A DNA stretch of 64,000 bases, taken from contig NZ_CP082833.1 in the NCBI RefSeq assembly GCF_021278985.1, positions 434,001 through 498,000 on the forward strand, written 5' to 3'. Below are positions 54,709 through 62,950 of the stretch, piece by piece. The stretch's first letter is position 1. Each line of letters starts with the position of its first letter. A program made the translations under genes and the position numbers. The notes below the pieces were generated by a model. It ran no database searches. It saw only the letters and a program-made list of their open reading frames with translations, and was not told where the DNA came from. The stretch comes from Citrobacter rodentium NBRC 105723 = DSM 16636 (GTDB lineage Bacteria > Pseudomonadota > Gammaproteobacteria > Enterobacterales > Enterobacteriaceae).

Positions 54709-55929
54709 ATGAAATATCATTCCGATACGTTAGTTGCCCATAAATCCGCGCTGATGCAAACCCCCGCCTGCGTGATCAACGAGGACATATGTCTGCCTGC
54801 GGCGATCGTCAAAAAATCGGCCATTGAGAATAATATTGGCTGGATGCAACGCTATGCGGACGCCCGCGGCGTCTCTCTAGCGCCGCACGGTAAAACCACC
54901 ATGACGCCGTGGATTTTTCAGGCGCAACAGGCAGCAGGCGCGTGGGCGATTGGCGTCGGGAGCGCGTGGCAGGCAAGCGCCGCGATGGCAAGCGGGATCC
55001 AGCGCGTCCTGATGGTGAATCAGTTAGTCGGTAAAGCCAATATGCTGCTGATTTCACAATTAAAAGCGCACTATCCCGCCGCAGATTTCATTTGCTGTGT
55101 CGATAGCCCCGAAAACGTTCGCGAACTGGCGGCCTTTTTCGCGCAACGCCAGCAGACGCTCGACGTGATGATCGAGCTTGGCGTAGAGGGCGGACGCTGC
55201 GGCTGTCGCGGGGCGGATGCCGCGCTCACGCTGGCGCGGCAGGTCTCGCAATTCCCCTCCCTGCGCCTGCGCGGGCTGGAGCTGTATGAGGGCGTATTAC
55301 ACGGCGACAATCCGCAGCCGCAGGTTGAAGCTCTTCTGCGTGAAGCGGCAAGCCTGGCCTGCGCAATGGCAGGGTATGTGGAAGGCGAATTTATTCTTAC
55401 CGGCGCAGGTACCGTCTGGTATGACGTGGTATGTAATATCTGGCTTGCGGCGAATAAACCGGCAAATTGCCGGATTGTCATACGTCCGGGCTGTTATATC
55501 ACCCACGACCAGGGCATTTACGCTGAAGCGCAGCAACAACTGAAGGCTCGCGACCGTATCGCCTGCGATCTGGGTGGCGATCTCACCTCCGCGCTGGAAC
55601 TGATCGCGCTGGTGCAATCCGTGCCGGAATCCCGGCGCGCCATCGTCAATTTCGGCAAACGAGACTGCGCCTTCGATGCGGGTTTACCACAGCCGGTTGC
55701 CCACTACCGTAACGGAAAAGCGCGCGCTTTCGATGCGCGAAAAGTGACAAGCGTGGGAATTATGGATCAGCACTGCATGTTGCAGCTGGAGGCGGGAAGC
55801 GACATTCAGGTAGGTGATATTCTCGTTTTCGGCACCTCTCACCCCTGCCTGACCTTTGATAAATGGAAAACGCTGCTGCTGGCAGACGATGACTATAACG
55901 TCCTCGAAGAGCTGGATACCCTGTTCTGA
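54709..55929 (+). CDS. Fold-III PLP D-amino-acid deaminase/dehydratase (DSD1-like)
   Basis: This 406-residue enzyme belongs to the D-threonine aldolase/eukaryotic-type D-serine dehydratase family. The PLP lysine is in SLAPHGKTTMTPWI. The C-terminal domain has the zinc-site pattern MDQHCMLQL and TSHPCLTFDKWK, typical of the D-serine dehydratase branch. Such enzymes eliminate water and ammonia from 3-hydroxy-D-amino acids. D-glucosaminate and D-galactosaminate are such compounds and would give 2-keto-3-deoxy sugar acids, the substrates of the kinase encoded by the divergent operon. A start at 54685 (eight residues longer) is possible. Confidence 0.82.
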   Translation: MKYHSDTLVAHKSALMQTPACVINEDICLPAAIVKKSAIENNIGWMQRYADARGVSLAPHGKTTMTPWIFQAQQAAGAWAIGVGSAWQASAAMASGIQRVLMVNQLVGKANMLLISQLKAHYPAADFICCVDSPENVRELAAFFAQRQQTLDVMIELGVEGGRCGCRGADAALTLARQVSQFPSLRLRGLELYEGVLHGDNPQPQVEALLREAASLACAMAGYVEGEFILTGAGTVWYDVVCNIWLAANKPANCRIVIRPGCYITHDQGIYAEAQQQLKARDRIACDLGGDLTSALELIALVQSVPESRRAIVNFGKRDCAFDAGLPQPVAHYRNGKARAFDARKVTSVGIMDQHCMLQLEAGSDIQVGDILVFGTSHPCLTFDKWKTLLLADDDYNVLEELDTLF

Positions 55930-55966
55930 TAAGCAGCAGGCAGGCGAGGCGGCCTCGCCTGAAAAT

Positions 55967-56974
55967 TTACATCAGCGCAGAAATGTCATCAAACAGCTTG
56001 CGGTCGATCGTTACGCCCGCATTCTGGCTCTTTTCCCGCGCCTGAAAACGGCGCTCGCCGGGCAGCCGCGCCCCCTGCGCCTGCATGGAGGCAAACAGCG
56101 TCTCTGCGCGATCCAGATGCCTGTCGGCCTCTTCGCCGAGGAAGCGGGCAGGATCGAGCGCCAGGATCAGTTCGCCGCCGTAGGGCAGACCGCCTGCGCC
56201 TTCGTCCCGGGCCAGCGATTCCGCGCTGGTCATATCGCCAATCAGCGGCCCGGCCAGCAGTTCCACCATCGCGGCAAACGCCGAGCCTTTATAGCCGCCA
56301 AAGGGCAGCATCGCGCCGTCCAGTACCGCCTGCGGATCGGTGGAGGGTTGCCCTTCGCTGTCGATGCCCCAGCCTTCGGGAATCGGCTTTCCGGCGCGTA
56401 AATGGAGCTGGATTTCCCCTCGCGCCGCCGCGCTGGTCGCCATGTCAAACAGATACGGCGGTTTGCCTTTGCGCGGCCAACCAAAGGCGATCGGGTTGGT
56501 GCCAAACAGCGGGCGGGTGCCGCCAGCCGGGGCGACCCAAGCGTGGCCTGGCGTACAGGCATAGCCGACCAGCCCGGCGTCGGTCAGCGGTTCAATATCG
56601 GCAAACAGGGCGGAGAAATGGACGCAGCGGTTAATCGCCAGCGCCGCAATGCCGCACGTTTTCGCTTTACAGATAAGCAGCGGCAGCGCCTGCTCACAGG
56701 CCAGCATCGAGAAGGCGCCGCCCGCGTCGGCTTTGACAATCGCGGGCGCCTGGTCGGTAATCGCCGGACGCGCATCGGCGGAGACTTTCCCTTTGCGCAG
56801 GGTATCGACAATCCCCAGCAGGCGCCACAGGCCATGTGACGCGCAGCCGTCGCGTTCACCCGCCGTGACGTTACGCGCGATGGCATCCGCGTGTTCGGCG
56901 CTAAAGCCATTTCTGCACAGCAGTTCGCGTGACAGTGCGTAAGCCTCAGATAATGCGAGGGTGACCGTTTCCAT
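55967..56974 (-). CDS. Malate/L-lactate dehydrogenase-type (LDH2) oxidoreductase
   Basis: This 335-residue NAD(P)-dependent oxidoreductase has the LDH2/YlbC/DpkA fold. Motifs are CASHGLWRL (catalytic His), FGTNPIAFGWP and PFGGYKGSAFAAMVE. The family covers malate, ureidoglycolate, sugar-acid and cyclic ketimine (piperideine carboxylate) reductases. It is convergent with the PLP enzyme gene and divergent from btsT. It may process a keto or imino acid of the cluster, but the substrate is open. Confidence 0.8.
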   Translation of the reverse strand: METVTLALSEAYALSRELLCRNGFSAEHADAIARNVTAGERDGCASHGLWRLLGIVDTLRKGKVSADARPAITDQAPAIVKADAGGAFSMLACEQALPLLICKAKTCGIAALAINRCVHFSALFADIEPLTDAGLVGYACTPGHAWVAPAGGTRPLFGTNPIAFGWPRKGKPPYLFDMATSAAARGEIQLHLRAGKPIPEGWGIDSEGQPSTDPQAVLDGAMLPFGGYKGSAFAAMVELLAGPLIGDMTSAESLARDEGAGGLPYGGELILALDPARFLGEEADRHLDRAETLFASMQAQGARLPGERRFQAREKSQNAGVTIDRKLFDDISALM

Positions 56975-57043
56975 GTTCTTCTCCTTCTGATGTTGTCGGC
57001 AATAAGCGTAGACGGTAATCGCGCAGGGACACAGGATTTATCA

Positions 57044-57060
57044 TGGTGATCTCAGTCACA
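57044..57060 (+). promoter_or_regulatory. CRP site upstream of btsT
   Basis: GGTGA-TCTCAG-TCACA matches the CRP core TGTGA-N6-TCACA in nine of ten positions. It could serve btsT, which is cAMP-CRP-activated in E. coli, or the divergent oxidoreductase gene. Confidence 0.75.
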
Positions 57061-57088
57061 TAATATTCTCTGCCCGCCGATCCTCTTT

Positions 57089-57136
57089 ACCGCTTACTGA
57101 CACTTCTGACCGCTTAACTCTACATTTGACCGCTTA
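57089..57136 (+). promoter_or_regulatory. Three ACCGCTTA direct repeats, BtsR-type sites
   Basis: ACCGCTTA occurs at 57089, 57109 and 57129, with an exact 20-bp period. The LytTR-type response regulator BtsR (YehT) of E. coli binds paired ACC(G/A)CT(C/T)A repeats before btsT. Here a third copy is present. Confidence 0.8.
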
Positions 57137-57269
57137 TCTATTTACCTTACTTTACGCGCGCGTACCTCTGGCAAGATCGCTCCAGCATAGCAGTCACTTT
57201 ACCTCTTCAACCGCAACCCAAACCAAACGGCTTCGGCCTGTGATTAATCTAAAAAAACCAGGTTTTACT

Positions 57270-59420
57270 ATGGATACGAAAAAGATATTCAAGCACATAC
57301 CCTGGGTGATCCTCGGGATCATCGGGGCCTTCTGCCTCTCGGTAGTGGCCTTACGTCGGGGTGAACACGTCAGCGCCCTGTGGATCGTGGTCGCTTCCGT
57401 GTCGGTCTATCTGGTGGCTTACCGCTACTACAGTCTGTACATCGCCCAGAAGGTGATGAAACTCGACCCGACGCGCGCGACGCCTGCGGTCATTAATAAC
57501 GACGGCCTGAACTATGTGCCGACCAACCGCTATGTGCTGTTCGGCCACCACTTCGCCGCTATCGCTGGCGCCGGTCCGCTGGTCGGCCCGGTACTCGCCG
57601 CGCAGATGGGCTACCTGCCGGGCACCCTGTGGCTGCTGGCGGGCGTGGTGCTCGCCGGTGCGGTGCAGGACTTTATGGTGCTGTTTATCTCTTCCCGCCG
57701 CAACGGCGCGTCTCTTGGTGAGATGATCAAAGAAGAGATGGGTCCGGTGCCGGGCACCATGGCGCTGTTTGGCTGCTTCCTGATCATGATCATTATCCTC
57801 GCCGTGCTGGCGCTGATCGTGGTGAAAGCGCTGGCCGAAAGCCCGTGGGGGGTGTTCACCGTCTGCTCAACCGTGCCTATCGCGCTGTTTATGGGCATCT
57901 ACATGCGCTTCCTGCGTCCGGGACGCGTGGGTGAAGTCTCGGTGATTGGCATTGTGCTGTTGGTCGCTTCTATTTATTTCGGCGGCGTGATTGCCCACGA
58001 CCCGTACTGGGGCCCGGCGCTGACCTTTAAAGATACCACCATTACCTTCGCGCTGATCGGCTATGCGTTTGTTTCCGCGCTGCTGCCGGTGTGGCTGATC
58101 CTCGCGCCGCGCGACTATCTGGCGACCTTCCTGAAAATCGGCGTTATCGTCGGCCTGGCACTGGGGATTGTTATCCTCAATCCGGAACTGAAAATGCCTG
58201 CGATGACCCAGTACATCGACGGCACCGGCCCGCTGTGGAAAGGCGCGCTGTTCCCGTTCCTGTTCATCACCATCGCCTGCGGCGCGGTATCCGGCTTCCA
58301 CGCGCTGATCTCTTCCGGCACCACGCCGAAACTGCTGGCCTGTGAAACCGACGCCCGTTTCATCGGTTATGGCGCAATGCTGATGGAGTCCTTTGTGGCG
58401 ATTATGGCGCTGGTTGCGGCCTCCATCATCGAGCCGGGACTGTACTTCGCAATGAACACGCCGCCGGCAGGGCTGGGCATTACCATGCCGAACCTGCATG
58501 AGATGGGCGGCGAAAACGCGCCGCTGATTATGGCGCAGCTAAAAGACGTTACCGCCCATGCGGCAGCGACCGTCAGCTCCTGGGGCTTTGTGATTTCACC
58601 GGAGCAGATCCTGCAAACCGCGAAGGACATCGGTGAACCGTCCGTTCTGAACCGCGCTGGCGGCGCGCCGACGCTGGCAGTGGGTATCGCGCACGTATTC
58701 CACAAAGTGCTGCCGATGGCGGATATGGGCTTCTGGTATCACTTTGGTATTCTGTTTGAAGCGCTGTTCATCCTTACCGCGCTGGATGCAGGCACCCGTT
58801 CCGGCCGCTTTATGCTGCAGGATCTGCTGGGCAACTTCGTGCCGTTCCTGAAGAAAACCGACTCTCTGCTGGCGGGCATCATCGGTACGGCGGGCTGCGT
58901 CGGCCTGTGGGGCTACCTGCTGTATCAGGGCGTGGTCGATCCGCTGGGCGGCGTGAAGAGCCTGTGGCCGCTGTTCGGTATCTCTAACCAGATGCTGGCC
59001 GCCGTGGCGCTGGTGCTGGGCACCGTGGTGCTGATTAAGATGCAGCGCACCAGATATATCTGGGTGACCGTGGTTCCGGCAGTATGGCTGCTGATCTGCA
59101 CCACCTGGGCGCTGGGCCTGAAGCTGTTCAGCGCCAACCCGCAGATGGAAGGCTTCTTCTATATGGCTAATCAGTACAAAGAGAAGATTGCTAACGGCGG
59201 CGAGCTGACCGCACAGCAGATTGCCAATATGAACCACATCGTGGTCAATAACTACACCAACGCAGGTCTGAGCATTCTGTTCCTGGTGGTGGTGTACAGC
59301 ATCATCTTCTACGGTTTCAGAACCTGGATGAAAGTGCGCAACGCCGACAAACGTACCGATAAAGAAACCCCGTACGTTCCGGTTCCGGAAGGCGGCGTGA
59401 AGACCTCTTCGCACCACTAA
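57270..59420 (+). CDS. btsT: BtsT, pyruvate:H+ symporter (CstA family)
   Basis: This 716-residue CstA-family transporter has about 18 membrane helices and is almost identical to E. coli YjiY/BtsT. It scavenges extracellular pyruvate with high affinity and is induced by the BtsSR two-component system. Conserved segments include RYVLFGHHFAAIAGAGPLVG and FLFITIACGAVSGFHALISS. The start was set at MDTKKIFK; the frame is open 144 nt upstream through the regulatory repeats. Confidence 0.96.
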   Translation: MDTKKIFKHIPWVILGIIGAFCLSVVALRRGEHVSALWIVVASVSVYLVAYRYYSLYIAQKVMKLDPTRATPAVINNDGLNYVPTNRYVLFGHHFAAIAGAGPLVGPVLAAQMGYLPGTLWLLAGVVLAGAVQDFMVLFISSRRNGASLGEMIKEEMGPVPGTMALFGCFLIMIIILAVLALIVVKALAESPWGVFTVCSTVPIALFMGIYMRFLRPGRVGEVSVIGIVLLVASIYFGGVIAHDPYWGPALTFKDTTITFALIGYAFVSALLPVWLILAPRDYLATFLKIGVIVGLALGIVILNPELKMPAMTQYIDGTGPLWKGALFPFLFITIACGAVSGFHALISSGTTPKLLACETDARFIGYGAMLMESFVAIMALVAASIIEPGLYFAMNTPPAGLGITMPNLHEMGGENAPLIMAQLKDVTAHAAATVSSWGFVISPEQILQTAKDIGEPSVLNRAGGAPTLAVGIAHVFHKVLPMADMGFWYHFGILFEALFILTALDAGTRSGRFMLQDLLGNFVPFLKKTDSLLAGIIGTAGCVGLWGYLLYQGVVDPLGGVKSLWPLFGISNQMLAAVALVLGTVVLIKMQRTRYIWVTVVPAVWLLICTTWALGLKLFSANPQMEGFFYMANQYKEKIANGGELTAQQIANMNHIVVNNYTNAGLSILFLVVVYSIIFYGFRTWMKVRNADKRTDKETPYVPVPEGGVKTSSHH

Positions 59421-59424
59421 CCTT

Positions 59425-59493
59425 TGCCGGGTGGCGCTACGCTGACCCGCCCTGTACGATGCTGTAGGCCCGGTCAGCGTAGCGCCGCCGGGC
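59425..59493. repeat. Long inverted repeat (REP-like/terminator) between btsT and yjiX
   Basis: GCCGGGTGGCGCTACGCTGA and its complement copy ending GTAGCGCCGCCGGGC form a 20-plus-bp stem, followed by CTTTTTC. It has the form of a REP/BIME unit and probably also works as an attenuator between the two genes. Confidence 0.75.
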
Positions 59494-59514
59494 TTTTTCT
59501 ATCTGGAACCTACA

Positions 59515-59718
59515 ATGTTTGGTAACTTAGGTCAGGCAAAAAAATATCTCGGTCAGGCGGCGAAGATGCTGATTGGCATTCCCGACTACGACAACTATGT
59601 CGGGCACATGAAGACCAACCATCCCGATCAGCCGTACATGACTTACGAAGAGTTCTTCCGCGAGCGCCAGCAGGCGCGCTACGGCGGCGACGGTAAAGGC
59701 GGCATGCGCTGCTGTTAA
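59515..59718 (+). CDS. yjiX: YjiX, DUF466 small protein
   Basis: This 67-residue protein has the family sequence IGIPDYDNYVGHMKTNHPDQ and ends RCC. It is the partner gene of CstA-type transporters, conserved next to both cstA (YbdD) and btsT. YbdD-type proteins have been linked to pyruvate transporter function. Identical in layout to K-12. Confidence 0.93.
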   Translation: MFGNLGQAKKYLGQAAKMLIGIPDYDNYVGHMKTNHPDQPYMTYEEFFRERQQARYGGDGKGGMRCC

Positions 59719-59730
59719 AAGGAGACGTGA

Positions 59731-60687
59731 ATGACCCCGATTGCAGTCACCCTGCTCACCGGTTTTCTTGGCGCGGGTAAGACCACCCTGCTGCGCCATA
59801 TTCTCAACGAGCAGCACGGCTATAAGATTGCCGTGATCGAAAACGAGTTCGGCGAAGTTTCCGTTGACGATCAACTGATTGGCGATCGCGCCACGCAAAT
59901 TAAAACCCTGACCAACGGCTGCATCTGCTGCACCCGTTCTAACGAGCTGGAAGATGCGCTGTTAGATCTGCTCGATAACCTTGACCAGGGCAATATCAGC
60001 TTCGACCGCCTGGTGATTGAGTGCACCGGCATGGCCGATCCCGGCCCGATCGTGCAGACCTTTTTCTCCCATGAGGTGATTTGCCAGCGCTATCTGCTGG
60101 ACGGCGTGATTGCGCTGGTCGATGCGGTACACGCCGATGAGCAGATGAACCAGTTCACCATCGCCCAGTCGCAGGTGGGCTACGCCGATCGTATCCTGCT
60201 GACCAAAACCGACGTCGCGGGCGAAAGCGAAGCGCTGCGCGAGCGTCTGGCGCGCATCAACGCCCGCGCCCCGGTTTATACCGTGACGCACGGTGATATT
60301 GACCTCTCTCTGCTGTTCGACACCAACGGCTTTATGCTGGAAGAGAACGTAGTCAGCGCTAAACCCCGCTTTCACTTTATCGCCGACAAGCAGAACGATA
60401 TTTCTTCCATTGTGGTGGAGCTGGACTACCCGGTGGACATCGGCGACGTCTCCCGCGTCATGGAAAACCTGCTGCTGGAATCCGCCGACAAGCTGCTGCG
60501 CTATAAAGGAATGTTATGGATTGAAGGCGAGCCAAACCGCCTGCTGTTTCAGGGCGTACAGCGCCTCTATAGCGCCGACTGGGACAGACCATGGGGCGAT
60601 GAAACGCCGCACAGCCAGCTTGTGTTTATCGGCATTCAGTTGCCGGAAGAGAAGATCAGAGCCGCGTTCGCGGGGCTGAAGAAGTAA
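59731..60687 (+). CDS. yjiA: YjiA, COG0523 metal-binding GTPase
   Basis: This 318-residue G3E GTPase is related to the ZNG1 and CobW zinc/cobalt chaperones. Walker A is TGFLGAGKTTLL, the metal motif CxCC is in TNGCICCTRS, and LTKTD is the base-specificity motif (NKxD variant). The C-terminal CobW_C domain spans residues 210-318. In vitro YjiA binds Zn and Co and hydrolyses GTP; its client is not established. Confidence 0.93.
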   Translation: MTPIAVTLLTGFLGAGKTTLLRHILNEQHGYKIAVIENEFGEVSVDDQLIGDRATQIKTLTNGCICCTRSNELEDALLDLLDNLDQGNISFDRLVIECTGMADPGPIVQTFFSHEVICQRYLLDGVIALVDAVHADEQMNQFTIAQSQVGYADRILLTKTDVAGESEALRERLARINARAPVYTVTHGDIDLSLLFDTNGFMLEENVVSAKPRFHFIADKQNDISSIVVELDYPVDIGDVSRVMENLLLESADKLLRYKGMLWIEGEPNRLLFQGVQRLYSADWDRPWGDETPHSQLVFIGIQLPEEKIRAAFAGLKK

Positions 60688-60874
60688 TCCTTTCCGCTCC
60701 CTTTATTATTAGGGGAGCGCATGTATTCCTGCGTTCCATGATCCCGCTACTACTTTCTCATTTCCGTATTGTCTGTTAAGGTTCAAATAATTATTAAAAG
60801 CAGGCTTCGTATTTTATTAGTTTTTTAATTATACATAACCGGATTTATTAGTTACATCAATAGATAGGCATAGT
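60688..60874. other. AT-rich junction after yjiA
   Basis: After the yjiA stop and a short AGCGGAAA...-type hairpin region, the sequence turns strongly AT-rich at about 60770. This marks the left edge of the acquired segment holding the NERD-helicase gene and contains its promoter. Confidence 0.5.
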
Positions 60875-62722
60875 ATGGCAATCATCATTCCAACGATTAA
60901 TAGTTGTAGCGAGAAAATGACCGCTGGCGAAAAGCGCCTGGCAAGGCTGCTCGAAGGGGGCCTCAGTGACAGTTGTACCTGCTGGTATGACACTCCGATG
61001 GGTAAAAAACATAACCATCCAGATTTTGTCATACTCGCTCCGGATAAAGGTCTAATGTTCATTGAAGTTAAAGATTGGTTTATAACAAAAATAAAATCCG
61101 CTAATAAGACAAATATTCAATATGAAACCCCAAATGGGACTGAGTCTTTCAAGAACCCGATAGAACAAGTACGACAATATACTTTTGATACTATCGACAA
61201 CCTAAAAAAAGATCGACAACTCTGTCAACAGAACGGAGATTATCAGGGCAGTTTCATATTACCTTACGGCTACGGAGTCTATTTTACAAATATTACTCGC
61301 ACGCAGCTGGAGAAGGCTTTTCCTGCTGATAAATTAAATGAAATACTTCCTTCTGAACACATAATCTGTAAAGATGAAATTAATGAATTCATGCCGCGGG
61401 AAAAAATATCTTTACGCCTGAACAAGCTTATTAAACATAAGTTTTCCTACAAACCTACGCCACAACAGCTGGATCGTATTAGATGGCATCTCTATCCTGA
61501 CGTTCGTATCAATAAATCTGCAACGCAATCTGCGGCTGGTAATTTTAGCCTGAACACGCCCGATATTATATCTATTATGGACAGGCAGCAAGAACAATTA
61601 GCGAGAAGTATGGGAGGAGGGCATCGTGTTATTCATGGGGTAGCTGGATCCGGAAAAACGCTGATTCTTTTGCATCGCTGTATAGAAATTGCAAATAATA
61701 TCGAAAATGATAAACCCATTCTGGTCATTTGCTACAACATTACTCTCGCAAGAAAACTGAAGCCACTTATTGAGCAGCATAATGTTCGTCTGCCGGTTAT
61801 CGTTACTCATTTTCACTCCTGGTGTTATCAACAGTTGAACAATCATAATTTACTCCCCCCGCCGGGTAAAAATTATATTAGTCAGATGGAAAATACCCTT
61901 TCACAGGCTTTTGAAGATGGAATTATCGAATCAGAACAGTACAGCGCTGTACTCATAGACGAAGGGCATGACTTTAAACAAGAATGGTTAAAAATTCTTG
62001 CTCAGATGCCGGATAAAAAAGATAATGCACTTCTTTTTTTGTATGATGATACGCAATCAATTTATCAGAAGAAAAAATCTCTCGACTTTACTTTATCAAG
62101 CGTCGATATAAAGGCTATTGGTCGTACGACTATATTGAATATTAATTATCGTAACACCAGACAAATACTCCATTTTGCCAGTAGTATTGCATTCAATTAC
62201 CTTAACAATCACATTGATGATACTCTTAAATACCAACAACCAGATGCAGGTGGCATAGCTGGAATTTATCCTGATTTAGCCTGTTTTGACAATCAGGACG
62301 AGGAAATGACTCATGTTCTTGATTGGGTTGTCAAACAACGCCAGCAGGGAGTTCCATGGGCGGAAATCGCCATCTTGTGTCCATCCACTTATAGTATTGC
62401 GAGCACTCTTGAGCCCCGGTTAACTGCACGAAAAATACCTTACCAAATCATTGTTTCTGGTGAAGATAAAAAAAAGTGGTCACCCGACAAAGATCTATTA
62501 TGCGTCATGCCGTTACCCAGCAGCAAAGGACTTGAATTTCAATCGGTTGCCGTTATGGATGCCGCTAAAGTACGGGACGACTCGGATCTCAGTGATGATA
62601 TTAAACGTCTGTATGTCGGCTTTACCCGCGCACGCCAGAATCTTCTGGTAACCATGCACGGAAACGGGACTTTGTGCGACCACATTATTGAAACATATAA
62701 GCAGTGTGCGAGGAATAGTTAG
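60875..62722 (+). CDS. NERD nuclease / UvrD-type superfamily 1 helicase, possible phage defence
   Basis: This is a 615-residue two-part protein. The N-terminal NERD domain (about residues 15-110) has HPDFVILAPDKGLMFIEVKD, which gives the D...ExK nuclease triad. The superfamily 1 helicase motor follows: Walker A VIHGVAGSGKTLIL (motif I), AVLIDEGHDF (II), LYDDTQSIY (III), NYRNTRQI (IV), SSKGLEFQSVAVMD (V) and RLYVGFTRARQNLLV (VI). All catalytic motifs look intact. The gene is AT-rich, stands alone, and occupies the place of the mrr-hsd-mcr restriction cluster of K-12. A role against foreign DNA is inferred from domains and location; DNA repair is the alternative. Confidence 0.85.
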   Translation: MAIIIPTINSCSEKMTAGEKRLARLLEGGLSDSCTCWYDTPMGKKHNHPDFVILAPDKGLMFIEVKDWFITKIKSANKTNIQYETPNGTESFKNPIEQVRQYTFDTIDNLKKDRQLCQQNGDYQGSFILPYGYGVYFTNITRTQLEKAFPADKLNEILPSEHIICKDEINEFMPREKISLRLNKLIKHKFSYKPTPQQLDRIRWHLYPDVRINKSATQSAAGNFSLNTPDIISIMDRQQEQLARSMGGGHRVIHGVAGSGKTLILLHRCIEIANNIENDKPILVICYNITLARKLKPLIEQHNVRLPVIVTHFHSWCYQQLNNHNLLPPPGKNYISQMENTLSQAFEDGIIESEQYSAVLIDEGHDFKQEWLKILAQMPDKKDNALLFLYDDTQSIYQKKKSLDFTLSSVDIKAIGRTTILNINYRNTRQILHFASSIAFNYLNNHIDDTLKYQQPDAGGIAGIYPDLACFDNQDEEMTHVLDWVVKQRQQGVPWAEIAILCPSTYSIASTLEPRLTARKIPYQIIVSGEDKKKWSPDKDLLCVMPLPSSKGLEFQSVAVMDAAKVRDDSDLSDDIKRLYVGFTRARQNLLVTMHGNGTLCDHIIETYKQCARNS

Positions 62723-62950
62723 TCTGCCTGGTCAAAAGGAGTCTGGATTTTAAAAGTAAAAACGAACCCAGTAAAAATAAAGTAGTGTTTACCATGTTTT
62801 GATCTTACTCCACCGCAACTGCGCCCTGCCGCCTGATGAAAAGCACCGGCAGGTGATGCAAAAGCTCGGGGAAGCGATAAAGGTAGCGATGGAGTAAACC
62901 ATGACGCCCGGTACGCTTTGCCGACCGGGCAGTCGCCCACATCAGGACTC
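62723..62950. other. Gap with small coding remnant and hairpin
   Basis: 62820-62897 reads CALPPDEKHRQVMQKLGEAI, KVAME and a stop, like the C-terminal tail of a deleted gene that I cannot identify. A perfect 7-bp hairpin (GCCCGGT/ACCGGGC, 62906-62930), REP-like in composition, follows it. This probably marks the right edge of the exchange at this locus. Confidence 0.4.
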
